Shown: positions 10,983-22,070, numbered from the stretch's first letter. The stretch is 64,000 nt of DNA from Locusta migratoria (GCA_026315105.1 CM048755.1:216616333-216680332); one strand, 5' to 3'. Numbers and translations: made by a program. The notes: generated by a model from the letters alone, not told the origin.

Positions 10983-12290
10983 TACATCTACATATTCATC
11001 TCCATCTACATACTTAATCTGAAAATTACATTTAAATGCCTGGCAGACGGCTTATCGAAGCGCTTTCATAATAGTTCTCTACTATTCCATTCTCTATTAG
11101 GGCGCGTTTAAAAGGAACACCTAAATCTTTCCGTTTTCGATCTCTTTCTCTATAGCGATGTTCTCGCATGTACAGGGTCGGCTTTGTTAATCGGATTTGG
11201 CATGTTAATATTTAATATGTTAATATTTGCCACCCCATGCACCCCAGGAGGAATGTGTACTGCAAATATCTGTGTATAGTGTTACATGTGTGAAGTGTAA
11301 AGTGTTACGAAATGTTTGCGAATCGAGTAACTGAGGCGGGACTTGGGGCCCAGCCCGGTATTCACATAGGGGATGTGGAAAACCGCCTAAAAATCACATC
11401 CAGGCTGGCCGGCACTCCGATCCCTTTCGTTAATCCGCCGGGCGGATTTGAACCTGGGCCAGTACACATCCCCGTCTCGGGAAGCGGGGCGTTAGATCAC
11501 ACGCTAACCGTGGGGGTCTTTCCGTTTTCGATCTGATTTCTGTTATTTTATGACAATGATCATGTCTCCCTATGTAGGTGGGTACTAAAAAAATATGTTC
11601 GCGTTCAGAGGAAAACTTTGGTGAGAGAGATTTCGCAAGTAGATATCGTCGTAATGAATAACGTTTTCTTTTAATAATTTCCACCACAAATCGTGCACCA
11701 TTTCCGTGATACTCATTCACCCGTATACCGTTAATACAAAACAAGCTACACTTCTCTGTACCTTCTCTATGTCCTCCGTCAGCCCCACCTGGTGAGAATC
11801 ACACAGTGGGCAGCAATTCTTGAAAATAGCACAGGCAAGTTTCTTTAGTATAACTACTTATCTTGCAAGTGTTCTACCAATGAAACGTGTCTTTGGTTCT
11901 CCTTTCCGGCAATGTTTTCCATGTGTTCTCTCCAATTAAAGTTGTTCATAATTGTAATTCCTAGGTATTTAGTTGCATTTATGACCTTTATTTTTGACTG
12001 ATTTATCAATAATATGTAGATTAAAGGGTTTCTTTTAGTGCTGATACTTGCATTATTTAAGGTCAATTGTCAATTGTTGCACCATGCAGATATATTATCT
12101 ACATCGTTTTGCAGCTGTTTTTGATCATCGTGTGACTTTTCCAACCGGTAGGCGACACCATTATCCGCGAGCGGTCTAAGAGAGCTGCTCATATTGTCTC
12201 CTAAATCATTTATCAAGCCAAGGAACAGTGTGGCCCCTAAAAATCTTTCCTGGGTAACGCCAGATAGTACTTCGGGTTTATTCAATGACT
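10983..12290 (-). mobile_element. CR1-group LINE relic with SINE-3 inside
   Basis: It begins at the left with the tail-repeat complement ACATCTACATATTCATC and CTGGCAGACGGC, so the 3' end is at the left. Minus-strand frames give SGVTQERFLGATLF (usually GVPQGSVLGPLLF) followed by LINDLGDNMSSSLRP. The catalytic FADD block has decayed to LADN, and NATKYLGITI follows. It is therefore inactive. A SINE-3 copy splits its 3' untranslated part at 11144-11516. Confidence 0.8.
11144..11516 (-). mobile_element. SINE-3 (tRNA-derived) with 18-bp target duplication
   Basis: On the minus strand it begins with a tRNA-like head (GGTTAGCGTGTGATCTAACG A-box region, GGTTCAAATCC B-box) and a long body ending near GAGAAAG. 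A perfect 18-bp repeat, TCTTTCCGTTTTCGATCT, flanks it at 11126-11143 and 11517-11534, and the host CR1 sequence continues across. A second copy lies at 39002-39389 and has the same ends. Confidence 0.9.
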
Positions 12291-12903
12291 TCTCGTCAAT
12301 TTTATTGCGAGTTCCAGCCGGACATATGAATGGACGACAGATAAGAGTACGTCATTCTATACTGAATGAACTCTATTCGAGAGTTCATCACAATGGATGG
12401 TGAGTTGTGGCTTGCAAGTCGTTTGTAAACCCAAGACTTGATGTTTGCAATGATTGAAGGATATGGGTAACGTCGTATAAAAATCGAAAAAATAGTCGAA
12501 AACTCTCTGCACCGACGTCAGGCAGGATAACTGGTGGTCTTCATAATATTATTTAAATATAACACTACGAGGTTTCGAAGAACTGGCTCAGCTACTGCCC
12601 GTAATAGGTCAGAAGTGTAATGGCAGATGTCCATATTAGCAGCTACGCAGTTCGGAAGGAATCGTCTTTCGCATTCATTTACACCTTATAACATCGAGCC
12701 ATCTGTTGGCCCCGTTTGACAATGACGAATGAAATCTGGCGACGTTGTTCACCACGAAACCCCTGTTTTGATGTTGCAAACAGAACGGCAACTTACAGTA
12801 AAAGTCGGTGAGGACCCACTTGTGTGTTGAATGTGATCGGTCTCGCGGCGCTACTGTCACGGCAGTGGAAGATGCTGCGAAACGAGCGGACAGCCGAGCG
12901 GCA
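12291..12903. other. No gene seen
   Basis: Unassigned sequence between the CR1 relic and the next SINE. No motif or terminal repeat was recognised. Confidence 0.35.
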
Positions 12904-12914
12904 CCAGGCGTCGT

Positions 12915-13102
12915 TCAAAATGTTCAAATGTCTGTAAATCTATCGGACCAAACTGCGTGGTCATCGGTCCGTAGCTTACAAACTACTTAAACCCAGGTAA
13001 ACTAACCTACGGACAAACACACACGCCCATGCCCCAGGGAGGACTCGAACCTCCACGGCGAGCAACCGCGCGCTCCGCAGCGAGGTGCTTTAGACCGCTC
13101 GG
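12915..13102 (-). mobile_element. SINE-1B, minus strand, with target duplication
   Basis: Full body and head: CAAATGTCTGTAAATC, GGACCAAACTGCGTGG, a short CACACAC run, then the head with B-box complement GACTCGAACCTCC and CCGCTCGG at its 5' end. The 11-bp repeat CCAGGCGTCGT lies at 12904-12914 and 13103-13113. Confidence 0.9.
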
Positions 13103-13576
13103 CCAGGCGTCGTCACACTGTCCTTGTCATACTTGTCTTGTTGCAAATAAGCCAGAGTCCAATATAGGGTACGTAACGCATCTTCCACTTCTGTCAGAAC
13201 AATATATTAATCAAATGTAACTTTTTTCAGTTGAAGTATACACTGCATTATTTATTTATTAACTTCGTTATAAGACGACGAGCTCATTTTGATCATGTGA
13301 TCATTGTTCAACGAATAGCCAGTTCATCTTGGCGTTGATTTTTGGTGTCTATGATTTCTGACATGTCCGAAATAATGGGAAACGTGTTCGGGTAGCCGAA
13401 ATAGTTACGGCAAACGTTTGCGACAAGCGGAGAATCTACTTTAGCGTTCGGGTGTTTCACAAATTTTCAACCTCAGCGTTCAATTTAATTGAAAACCCTG
13501 TAAAAGCCACATAAATCTGAAATAGTGGGCCTACAGCGAGCATCAAGTCGAAGAACAACATGTAGCATAGCTGGAG

Positions 13577-13795
13577 CTATAGATTTTCAAATTCAAATCT
13601 TTATAAATCCAAGGGAATTAACTACTGCGGTTATCAATCACTCGGCTTACAAACTATTTAAACTACTTTATGGTAACGACAACACACACACTTATGCCCA
13701 AGGCAGGACTCGAACCTCCGACGGCGAGCAACCGTGCGCTCCGCAGCAAGGCACCTTAGAACATTCGGCCACTCTACTGCGGCAGCTGTAGTTGT
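13577..13795 (-). mobile_element. SINE-1B, minus strand
   Basis: Same layout as the copy at 12915: 3' body at left, CACACACAC run near 13680, B-box complement GACTCGAACCTCC, then the 5' head ending CTACTGCGGC. AGCTATAG at left and AGCTGTAG at right may be an altered target duplication. Confidence 0.8.
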
Positions 13796-13799
13796 ATTA

Positions 13800-14353
13800 A
13801 AAATCGCGAAATTAAAGCTCATAAAATAGACCTTTCCTAACCCAACAGGAAGACACAATTTACTGTCGCTCCAAGATGCAATGTGTACCACTTGGCAATA
13901 TCGAACACAGAAGTAGTACTTACCATACATACGAATAGTAATTAAACAGACGTAAGATACGGTCTTATACCTATTGCAGTACTAAAACAGATGCACCTCA
14001 AAATGACATATGCGAGAGAGCGGGAGAACAGGGAGGTCAATGCAGCAATGCAATCTGATTGTTAGTGAGGAAGTATTGAACCTTACATATCTCACGTGGT
14101 TGCACATTATTGAAATATGGCCGTCAGCAAACTCCATAGCAATGGGAGTAACGGGCTCCAACACTTCAGACATGTAATGATGTAGTGTACCAGTAATGCG
14201 CACTAGAGGGTGTGAGAAGGGAATCCTGCACCACCCGAAGCCATAATAGCGAGTGCAGAACCAATATGGTGATACATAAAGCAGCAGTTCAGAAGTCTCT
14301 CCCCGCAGTGAGAATCTGAAATCGAAATGGTACTGGAAGAATTGCGGTTCTTC

Positions 14354-14404
<51 letters not shown>

Positions 14405-15013
14405 CCGCCTTTCCGCCCGCACCACTACGATGGTCGGATTAGAATCCGGAGACACCATGGTGACAGACTGCTGAACCGTTGGATTACGCATACCCATATT
14501 TATCCTGCACCCTCTAAAATGGTTTATGGTGATATTGCATTCCAGTCCCCATCCTCCCCCCCACCCAGTAAGCATTTTCGGTTCAATAAAAAGCTACAAG
14601 CGATCTTTGATTTATCCTTTTTGGAACTTATCATAATATTGGATCGCCTCCGTACAAAATAAACAGACAACTTCAACTTATTTCATCATCTTCCTCACTT
14701 CTTCACTTTTGTCCACTCATATCCTCGGAAATTGCCGGAGACCACATTTCAATAGGATAATGCGCAAACACACGTGGCCTGTTCAAAACATCTTCTTTGT
14801 CGATAATTGCGGAACGACAGACCGGAGATACCCACCTGCGGGTATAACAGATCAAACTGGGCATTGTGTGGAAGCAGCATAGTCTGCTATACACACCAAG
14901 AGCCTCTTTGATTGAATGGCGCGACGTGATAGCCAACACTGATGGCAACAGTCAATACTTATTTCATCAACAGGTTCCGAAAAGGATAAAGCCAAGATCG
15001 CTTGTGTACACTT
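13800..15013. other. No gene seen; contains a 46-base A run
   Basis: No coding motif recognised. An unbroken run of A occupies 14357-14402, right after an unassigned stretch ending TTCTTCGGT. It could be the tail of a retroposed sequence on the plus strand, but the upstream part matches no family or gene I know. Open frames across this region are products of the run. Confidence 0.4.
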
Positions 15014-15352
15014 TTATTTCGACGACCGGTTTCGATGGTTCATGCCATCAACTTATGGTCTATAAAATGTTTTACACCGTCATCTTGTGATGTCAACCGT
15101 TGTAGTATAACATAATTTAAAGTGCATACATGCACTATGTCATTGTAAAAAATGTTTACATATCAGTATAAGTAATAGTAGGATCCTACTGTCACTTATA
15201 CTGATATGTAAACTTTTACTATAATGACATAGTGCATCTATATACTTTAAATTATTTTATACTACAGCGGTTGACATCGCAAGATGACGGATGTGTAAAA
15301 CATTTTTTAGACCAGAAAATGATTGCATGGACCATCGAAACCGTTCGTCGAA
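15014..15352. mobile_element. Foldback (palindromic) element, about 165-bp arms
   Basis: The two halves are near-perfect inverted copies centred at about 15183 on TAGGATCCTA. Paired blocks include TTTATTTCGACGACCGGTTT at left and its complement near 15335-15352, GATGTCAACCG/CGGTTGACATC, and TTTACATATCAGTATAAG/CTTATACTGATATGTAAA. There is no coding capacity. It behaves as a foldback MITE. The right end runs into an A/T-rich stretch. Confidence 0.85.
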
Positions 15353-15387
15353 ATAAAAAAATAAAAAAATTAATTAATTAATTAAAA

Positions 15388-15572
15388 AAATGTCAAAATG
15401 TTTGTAGAGCTTATGGGACTTAACTACGGGGTCATCAGTCCCTAAACTTACAAACTACTTATGAACTAACTAATACTAAGGACGGCACAAATATCCATGC
15501 CCGAGGGGGATTCGAACCCCCGACCGTAGTGGCCGTGCAGGCAGTAACTGGAGCGCCTCAGTCCCCTGTGAT
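15388..15572 (-). mobile_element. SINE-1A, minus strand
   Basis: It starts with AATGTTTGTAGAGCTTATGG and GGGGTCATCAGTCCCTAAAC (the shared 3' body). The head has the B-box complement GATTCGAACCCCCGACCG and GAGCGCCTCAGTCCCC. The 5' end is slightly truncated. Confidence 0.85.
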
Positions 15573-15824
15573 GTTTACACAACGTGTTATCTCCCTAACA
15601 AATTAGGCTGTCATATGTCTGTTCTATGTTGGTGCAACATATTTATATGACCAGTAGTGCATAATTGGATATGCCTTGACAGGCTGTAAACAATTTCTGC
15701 AGGGATGCACAAAGAGAGACCGAACCCTTGCTGGATTCCAGGTGGGGCTGCGACTAAATGAGACAACGAACAGGGGCACTGCAAAAGCAGTGTCCAATAG
15801 GTTGAGAATTTAGTTCACGTAGGA

Positions 15825-15985
15825 AACGCTTCCGGCCCGTGGAGACAAATACGGCAACAATTCGCGAGAAGCGGACAATCTGGGTTCGAGTTCCGGTACG
15901 ATACAAATTTTGAGTCTCACCGTTGAATTTTTAGTCTGAACGGCGAGATTGAAGATTTGTAACGAACTGGGACTCAAACCTGTAA
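15825..15985 (+). mobile_element. tRNA-like SINE head (degenerate)
   Basis: A tRNA-like stretch ends with the B-box TGGGTTCGAGTTCC and is followed by ACAAATTTTGAGTCTCACC, like the elements at 4008 and 4436. Only the head and the first part of the body are recognisable. Confidence 0.45.
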
Positions 15986-15989
15986 TAGC

Positions 15990-16735
15990 CACATTAGTTT
16001 GGTAACTTCTAATTCATTAACATAAATGGCTGTTCATGTAGATCAGTGGTGTCTCCTCTTCCGGATATGTCCGAAACAACGGACATCATTCATATAAAAG
16101 AACAATCTGTCGTATGCTAGCTACATGGAGTCGTTGAGACATTGCATGGCTGTGGGTGTGACCTTCCTGAACCACTCGATTTTAAATTTACGTAAATATA
16201 GTGGGACACCTATAATGCGATTAAAATTACTTGATAGTTGACGTCTGTTACTGCACACCAAAGTGTTGCCACGGGCCGATGGCTACCGCTTGCTTGTGAC
16301 ACGCAAACACGGCGGGTCACTTAACTAATGCTGTTTCCGTGTAACGAGAATGTGAGATGCTCTGTCGACAGCTGATTTTAACCAACGACTGAAATTCGAC
16401 GGACGACACATGTTTCACCTCTGAATTTAAACATGACATAATCTGATCACATCCTTGTAATATGTATCCGGAAAAATGGCCGTCAAGAACTATAATATCA
16501 CAATCGTTTCGTTCACTGTCATTATAGCTAAACTCTACAATGAAACTCAAGGCAGAGAACTTCTAGTTTCCACACAAAAAGCAAAACGCAATTTCTCGTT
16601 ACCATCGTGAAAGAGCTTGCTTGAGAATGCTAATTAAAGGCTGTCTCAGCGTACATGGCTGTTTTGTTTAGCTGAAGCTAATCTCCCATTTTTCGTTGAC
16701 ACTATAAAATTCTCCAGCTATTGAATTATGGCAAA
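15990..16735. other. No gene seen
   Basis: Unassigned AT-rich sequence without motif or terminal repeat. Confidence 0.35.
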
Positions 16736-16749
16736 AGCAATCACAGATG

Positions 16750-16950
16750 GAGTGCGCGGTAGTGGTCACGCGGTATGGGGCGTCTTGTTACGAATTGCGC
16801 GACCGCTCACGTTGGAGGTTCGAGTCCTTCGTCGGGCATTGATATGTGTGTTGTTCTTAGGATAAGTTGGCTTAGGTTAGTTTAGTTAGTTTGTAAGTAT
16901 AAACACCGATGACTTTAGCAGTTTGGTCCCATAGGATTAAAAACATTTCA
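16750..16950 (+). mobile_element. SINE-1B, plus strand
   Basis: The head has GGAGGTTCGAGTCC as B-box. The body follows with TTAGGTTAGTTTAGTTAG, TTTGTAAG and GCAGTTTGGTCCCATAGG. GCAATCACAGATG lies directly upstream (16737-16749) and a decayed copy, ACAATGACAGCTG, directly downstream (16951-16963). Confidence 0.85.
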
Positions 16951-16963
16951 ACAATGACAGCTG

Positions 16964-17162
16964 TGAAACTTCCTGCCAGATTAAAATTGTATGCTGGAAA
17001 CGGGATTCGAACCTGGAACCTTTGCCTTTCGCGGGCAAGCGCTCTACCGACTGAGCTATCCCGGCACACTTCACAGTCCGTTCTCACAACTTTACACAAT
17101 TTTGATCTGCCAGTAAGATTCACATCAGCGCACACTCTGCTGCAGAGTGAGAATTTCATTCT
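16964..17162 (-). mobile_element. SINE-4 (tRNA-derived), minus strand
   Basis: The minus-strand head is well kept: GCCGGGATAGCTCAGTCGG (A-box), the loop region GCCCGCGAAAGGC and B-box GGTTCGAATCCC. It continues into a body ending AATCTGGCAGGAAGTTTCA. The 3' end repeats sequence near the head, as is usual for this family. An exact GCAATCACAGATG lies at 17163-17175, the third copy of the target around this SINE pair. A functional tRNA gene is unlikely because the unit is a SINE with a body and target repeat. Confidence 0.85.
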
Positions 17163-17393
17163 GCAATCACAGATGATACTGTGTATCGCTCTACAGTATT
17201 GTTCCCAAGTGGAGAAATGACTGTTCCCACTGTGGTAGTTGCTGATATTGTCTTTCTGCAAAATTTTATTAGTGAAATTTATAAAAATACTAATGAAAAT
17301 TGATGTCTATTTTGGAAGTAGTGTTAAAATGAGATTTATTTTCATTTATTATATAACTACCGATAACTCATCAGCAACATAGGAGCTCGAATC

Positions 17394-17590
17394 GCCGGCC
17401 GCAGTGGCCGAGCGATCTGCGGCGCGCCAGTCACAATCTGCACGGCCGCTACAGTTGGGGGTTCTAATTCCCCCTCGGGCATGGATGTTTATGTCGTCTT
17501 TAATATAAGGTAGTTCATAAGTAGTCTGTAAGTTTAGGGACTGATGACCCCGCAGTTAAGTCCCTTGAGCTTAACAAACATTTGAACAAC
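17394..17590 (+). mobile_element. SINE-1A, plus strand
   Basis: Complete from GCCGGCCGCAGTGGCCGAGC (A-box) through the B-box (changed to GGTTCTAATTCC) to the 3' body GGGACTGATGACCCCGCAGT and AACAAACATTTGAAC. Confidence 0.88.
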
Positions 17591-19035
17591 TCCATTCGTA
17601 AGAAAGTTATCGATAATTCAGTCTCTGCCAATTGGAACTACAACGAATTATGCGGATACTCTAAGTTCTCTTATCTGGTATGATTGCATAGAATCTACTC
17701 GGAAGGAAAACTGTAGTTAATGTCACTTAAGTAGGTAACCTACTAATCAAGCGCTTCGTCGATGTGGTTATATATCTCGAAGTTCATGAATCACTTTATA
17801 TATTCAAGTGTATTATGGCTGTGAATCTTCGATCTCTTCGTTCATTACACACTTTAAAGATCATGGGCATCGTCGATGTAACGTTATAAACCCGAAATCG
17901 CACAACGTGTATCCACTCAACTGTCCTACAAACACAAGCTGCCGTGGTTTCAGGGCATTTAAAACATTTACAGAATCAATAGCTCTGTTTATTCAATGTT
18001 AGTGATTACGTCAATAACGGTAAAAATATCAGGTATATTCAGCATTTAATAGCAAGGAACATCCGTGGCATTCACAATAGATACTGCTGGTTATCCAGAA
18101 CGCAACACCAGGAAATACTGGATTTATAACTGCCACATTATATTGGAGATAAAACGTTGTACAAAGATCATATTAATGAAAATATGGCTCCATGTTATGT
18201 GAGAAAGAGGATGGAATCAGTATTAAGTGTTGCCGCCATTGCTACACGCCTCGTCACTGAATATAAGGGACTCTGGAACGTGTTGCGTATAACAGGCTAT
18301 GTAGCTTCCACATATTCATTCCAGACATACCGTGTATAATTATTCCGAGAGAAAAGAAAAAGTTCTAAACTGCTGCGTTTATGTGAAGCTCATTTTGTAT
18401 CCATGCAGACACTACGAGTTATACAAAAGGAACAAGTGTCGTTCAAAAGGACGTCGGAATTAGTTACCTGAAATTATCCTCACACTGTTTGTAGCTGTAC
18501 GAGCTGCGGCGTTACCAAACGATGAGTACTTGTCTTTCGCACTCAGTTATCAGCGACAAAGATAGATTTAGGTCAATAAAAGAATAATGGCAAGAAAAAT
18601 GGACCACATAAAAGGGTCGATACGATTAGAAAAAATGACGCAGTGAAGTGTTGGAAATAAACAAAAATATATAAGTAAATTAATTGAATAAATATAACAA
18701 TTAAACCTTTTGATTAGATCCGAAATAGAAAAATTATTTACATTTGACTACATTCGAACCCATAAATTGCTACACGTCATGGTATCATCATAAACACAGC
18801 GCCACGCGATTACGATAGATTCCACTCTTACGTTATCTCTGTGGTTATCCAGTCCTAACGATGGCTGGCAGGTTCCATACAATCGGTTCAAGTAATGTTG
18901 TACGAATCTTATCTAATGTAAGCCTATTTCCGTGACTACAGCAACTGTGTACGTGATGCTAAATTACCGCTTTTCCTCAAGAATCCAATAGTTTTATTAT
19001 TGTTGCCTGTGAAATGTTTGTATTTCTTTAGCATT
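17591..19035. other. No gene seen
   Basis: About 1.4 kb of unassigned sequence. The open stretches are short and show no motif. Confidence 0.4.
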
Positions 19036-19039
19036 ATTC

Positions 19040-19136
19040 AAAACGCTCAAATGTTTGTAAACCTGTTGGACCAAACTGCTATGGACATTAGTCCCTACAG
19101 TTACAAACTGGTTAAAGTATCTTCCACTAAGGACAT

Positions 19137-19191
<55 letters not shown>

Positions 19192-19280
19192 GCGCGCGCG
19201 CGAGGGAGGGCTCGAACCTCCGACGGAAGCGGTCGCCCAGTTCGCAGCAAGATGCTTTAGACCACGCTGATACTACTGCA
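19040..19280 (-). mobile_element. SINE-1B with expanded CA repeat
   Basis: The 3' body at left (CAAATGTTTGTAAACC, GGACCAAACTGCTATGG) is followed by a CA run at 19139-19188 and a CG run to about 19202. The head then follows with B-box complement GGCTCGAACCTCCGACGG. The microsatellite sits exactly where other SINE-1B copies carry a short CACAC run. Confidence 0.85.
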
Positions 19281-20340
19281 TGGATGTAATTTTTGGTCTG
19301 ACTATTACATATGGTTAGCCTGCAAAATAAAAGCAGCAGACCTATGATTCGGGTTCCGAACGTAAGAAGAAAGTTATCCAGACAAGGAATTGTAAATGAA
19401 TTGACCAATAGTTGTGGCAGTTCGGTAACGACGAACAGTTCAGCAGTGACGTTCAGCGCGCTAATTGGAAAAAACGAGCTCCTACGTGTAAAGTGGCAAG
19501 TAAGAAGAAATTTTAATCCGACTGTAGGAAAGCGAGCGCTAATTTCGCTGACAGATTTCGAAACGTCCTCGATGGCGTTTCTCGTTCTTGTAGGAGGCAT
19601 GTGACGGTCTTTTCACAAACATAATGAGAAACTGCTGCGTAATTTTAAATTATGCACAAAATGCAGATAGTGTTACTCTCACTTGCTGTATGCGACTGCA
19701 CTGAAACGATAATTATTTTCATATCCAAGCATATTGTTTGTTTAATCCTAATTTGACGTTTGTTCCATGTCGCCTTCATACTGTTGCAATTTTCAATGTC
19801 TGCAGTGTACTTAACGATGTATACCAGTTCTCTAGATCAGTAGTGGCTCCTTTTCAAACCTTCCATCCGAAAGATAGGTATTAATCGGCTGCAATGATTC
19901 CTGTAACTAGGTATATCGGCGGCATGTCTTCACTGTTCTTTCCAGAAGACAGCCTAACTCGTAGTGTTAGGCGCAGTTGTCATCGGTATCAGAAAGATGG
20001 TGAGCAGCGGCGCAGTCTAGAAATAGTGTGCAGTGACGCGAGCAGTTTAGAGGCGTCAGTTGCGGCGTGCCAGAAGGCAGCGTCACCGCGCCATTGCGTC
20101 CCACCAGGCTGTTGTCAACGGCATTACCTCCAGTATACACACAAATATTTATATCGGCTGTAAAAAATACATAATTCGATGTCGATGTCCTCTAAATTAA
20201 CGAACTATGTACAAATAAAAAAGGTAAAATAAGACAAGTTAAAAGGAACTCTCGCTTTGAAGATTCCATATTAAATTAGTTATGTGTATAAGTAGTAATA
20301 ATAATAATTTTATGTGACTGAGTGGTCTGTCTTGAGTCTG
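19281..20340. other. No gene seen
   Basis: Frames of up to about 97 codons occur on both strands, but they overlap each other and show no motif. No repeat family recognised. Confidence 0.35.
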
Positions 20341-20356
20341 TCTATTAGACGCTACG

Positions 20357-20539
20357 CCGGCCGCGGTGGCCGAGCAGTCTGCGGCGCGCCAGTCACGTTC
20401 TGCACGGCCACTACGTTCGGGGGTTCGAATCACCCCTCGGGCATGGATATTTGTGCCGTCTTTAGTATTAGTTAGTACGTTTAGGGACTGATGACCCAAT
20501 GGTTAAGTCCCATAAGCTATACAAACATTTGAACATTTT
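20357..20539 (+). mobile_element. SINE-1A, plus strand (first of a tandem pair)
   Basis: Runs from CCGGCCGCGGTGGCCGAGC through the B-box GGGTTCGAATCACC to CAAACATTTGAACATTTT, with a small deletion in the body. Perfect 14-bp repeats TATTAGACGCTACG flank it at 20343-20356 and 20540-20553. The right repeat is also the left flank of the next SINE. Confidence 0.92.
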
Positions 20540-20553
20540 TATTAGACGCTACG

Positions 20554-20954
20554 CCGGCCGCAGTGGCCGAGCGGTCTGCGGCGCGGCAGTCACAGTCTGC
20601 ACGGCCGCTACGGTCGGGGGTTCGAATCGGGCATGGATGTTTGTGCTGTCCCTAGTATCAGGTAGTTCATAAGTAGTTTGTAAGTTTAGGGACTAATGAC
20701 CCCGCAGTTAAGTTCAAATGTTCAAATGTTTGTAAAGCTTATGGGACTTAACTACGGGGTCATCAGTCCCTAAACTTACAAACTATTTATGAACTACTTA
20801 CGAACTAGGACGACACTAATATCCATGCCCGAGGGGGGATTCGAACCCCCGACCGTAGTGGCCGTGCAGACCGTGACTTAAGCGCCTCAGTCTCCTCGGC
20901 CACCGCGGCCGGCCGCAGTTAAGTCCCTTAAGCTTAACAAACATTTATACATTT
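20554..20954 (+). mobile_element. SINE-1A, plus strand, interrupted by another SINE
   Basis: The first part (20554-20713) runs from CCGGCCGCAGTGGCCGAGCG to CCCGCAGTTAAGT. The last part (20925-20954) continues CCCTTAAGCTTAACAAACAT to the 3' end. The interruption is the SINE-1A at 20714-20912. TATTAGACGC lies again at 20955-20964, the third copy of the target. The head has a deletion next to the B-box (CGAATCGGGCATGG). Confidence 0.9.
20714..20912 (-). mobile_element. SINE-1A nested in a SINE-1A
   Basis: Complete minus-strand copy, from TCAAATGTTCAAATGTTTG at left to CGGCCACCGCGGCCGG at right, with B-box complement GATTCGAACCCCCGACCG. The 12-bp repeat CCGCAGTTAAGT at 20702-20713 and 20913-20924 is part of the host SINE body, so this is the youngest of the three insertions. 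Confidence 0.93.
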
Positions 20955-20984
20955 TATTAGACGCCACTTTGGAGACTTGCATGT

Positions 20985-21915
20985 TCCTAACCTACCCCAG
21001 TTATCTAGCTGTGGAAGACAAAATATCTCTGGAACAACAACAGTTATTGTGAAACGACTTTCACCGGTATCAATTTAAGGCAGGGGCTCATGAATGTAAC
21101 TATTTCGAAACATTCTAAAACGAAAACATATGTTTTTTTCCAACACAAAATAATGTGTTTTTAAATAGAAATCCTAAATTACTTCATCAGCAATCTATAG
21201 CATGACAAATCACATAAACAATGGCTTTGAATGCATCGCAATACGTCAGTTACATCCCGAGATATGACGAAGCGAAGTTGACGCCTGAAATACACGAACG
21301 CGCGGTTAACGAGAATCCCATGCTCCTCAGGACGTGCGCTAAGAGCGCGTTTCGCACATTTCAAGCGTCGAAGTCGCTTCGCAATATCTCGGGATGTAAT
21401 TGGCGTATGCGATGTTATCAACGCCATTGTTTATGTGATTTATCAAATGTTCAAATGTTTGTAAATCTAAGGGAATTAATTACGTTGGTCATCAGTCCCT
21501 AGGCTTACAAACTACTTACACTAATTTACAGTAACTTATGCTAAGGACAACACAAACCCATGCCCGAGGGAGGACTCCAACCCCCGACGGCGAACGGGCG
21601 GGTGCACCCCATCTGGGCGCCTTAGTCCGCACGGCTATTCTGCCGCGGCATGTGATTATCATGTTATATATTTCTGATGCAATAAAATAGGATCTCCACC
21701 CAAAAAGAACATTATTTTTGAGTTAAAAAGCACATATGATTTCGTTTTAGAATGTTTCAAAATATTTACATTCATGACACTCTGCCTTACATCAAAACCG
21801 ATGAAAGATTTTATTATCTTTTTATTTTAATTTTTTTTTTTTTTGCAATAGCTGTTGTTGTTCCAGATATATTTTGCGTAGCCAAGATAAATGGGACGCC
21901 CTGTATACAGTTTAT
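20985..21915. mobile_element. Large foldback transposon with nested SINE
   Basis: Two long inverted arms meet at about 21325. Left blocks ATCTCTGGAACAACAACAG, GAAACATTCTAAAACGAAA, ACAAATCACATAAACAATGG and TTACATCCCGAGATAT recur in reverse complement, in mirror order, on the right. The right arm is lengthened by a SINE-1B at 21441-21645 and by a T run near 21831. The right end reads GGGACGCCCTGTATACAG. I recall a foldback element with this sequence being common in locust genomes, which is recognition from memory. No transposase is encoded. Confidence 0.82.
21441..21645 (-). mobile_element. SINE-1B inside the foldback arm
   Basis: 3' body at left (CAAATGTTTGTAAATC, GGTCATCAGTCCCTAGGC), head at right with a decayed B-box complement (GGACTCCAACCCCCGACG) and CTGCCGCGGC. 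ATGTGATT occurs on both sides (21433-21440 and 21646-21653), a short target duplication. Confidence 0.82.
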
Positions 21916-21989
21916 CATGGAATCCATATCAAGTGTTGTTTCTGATGACTCTTCACATTACTGAGTGTAGAAGACTAGGTTAAAGCGAA

Positions 21990-22070
21990 GACTGAAAAAT
22001 CTGAGAGCCGACGAAGATTAGATCCCACGTCTTTTCGGTTAGAAGGCAAGCACTTTACCACTTCGTTCCA
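21990..22070 (-). repeat. tRNA-like SINE head (degenerate)
   Basis: The minus strand shows CGAAGTGGTAAAGTGCTTGC, then GTGGGATCTAATC, resembling an A-box and B-box at tRNA spacing. It is close to SINE-2-like heads but the body is not recognisable. Confidence 0.4.

Noticed and set aside
13982..14662. Long frames of 197 and 111 codons on both strands
   Set aside because: Both owe their length to the 46-base A run, translated as poly-Phe or poly-Lys.
16990..17075. Cloverleaf-like tRNA sequence (minus strand) with good A- and B-boxes
   Set aside because: It is followed by a SINE body, flanked by a target repeat, and the same head is part of a SINE family I recognise. The anticodon loop also lacks the usual U33-type base.
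20554..20954. CRISPR-like alternation of repeats and spacers in the SINE stack
   Set aside because: The repeats are SINEs of about 200 bases with target duplications, there is no spacer regularity, and the genome is eukaryotic.
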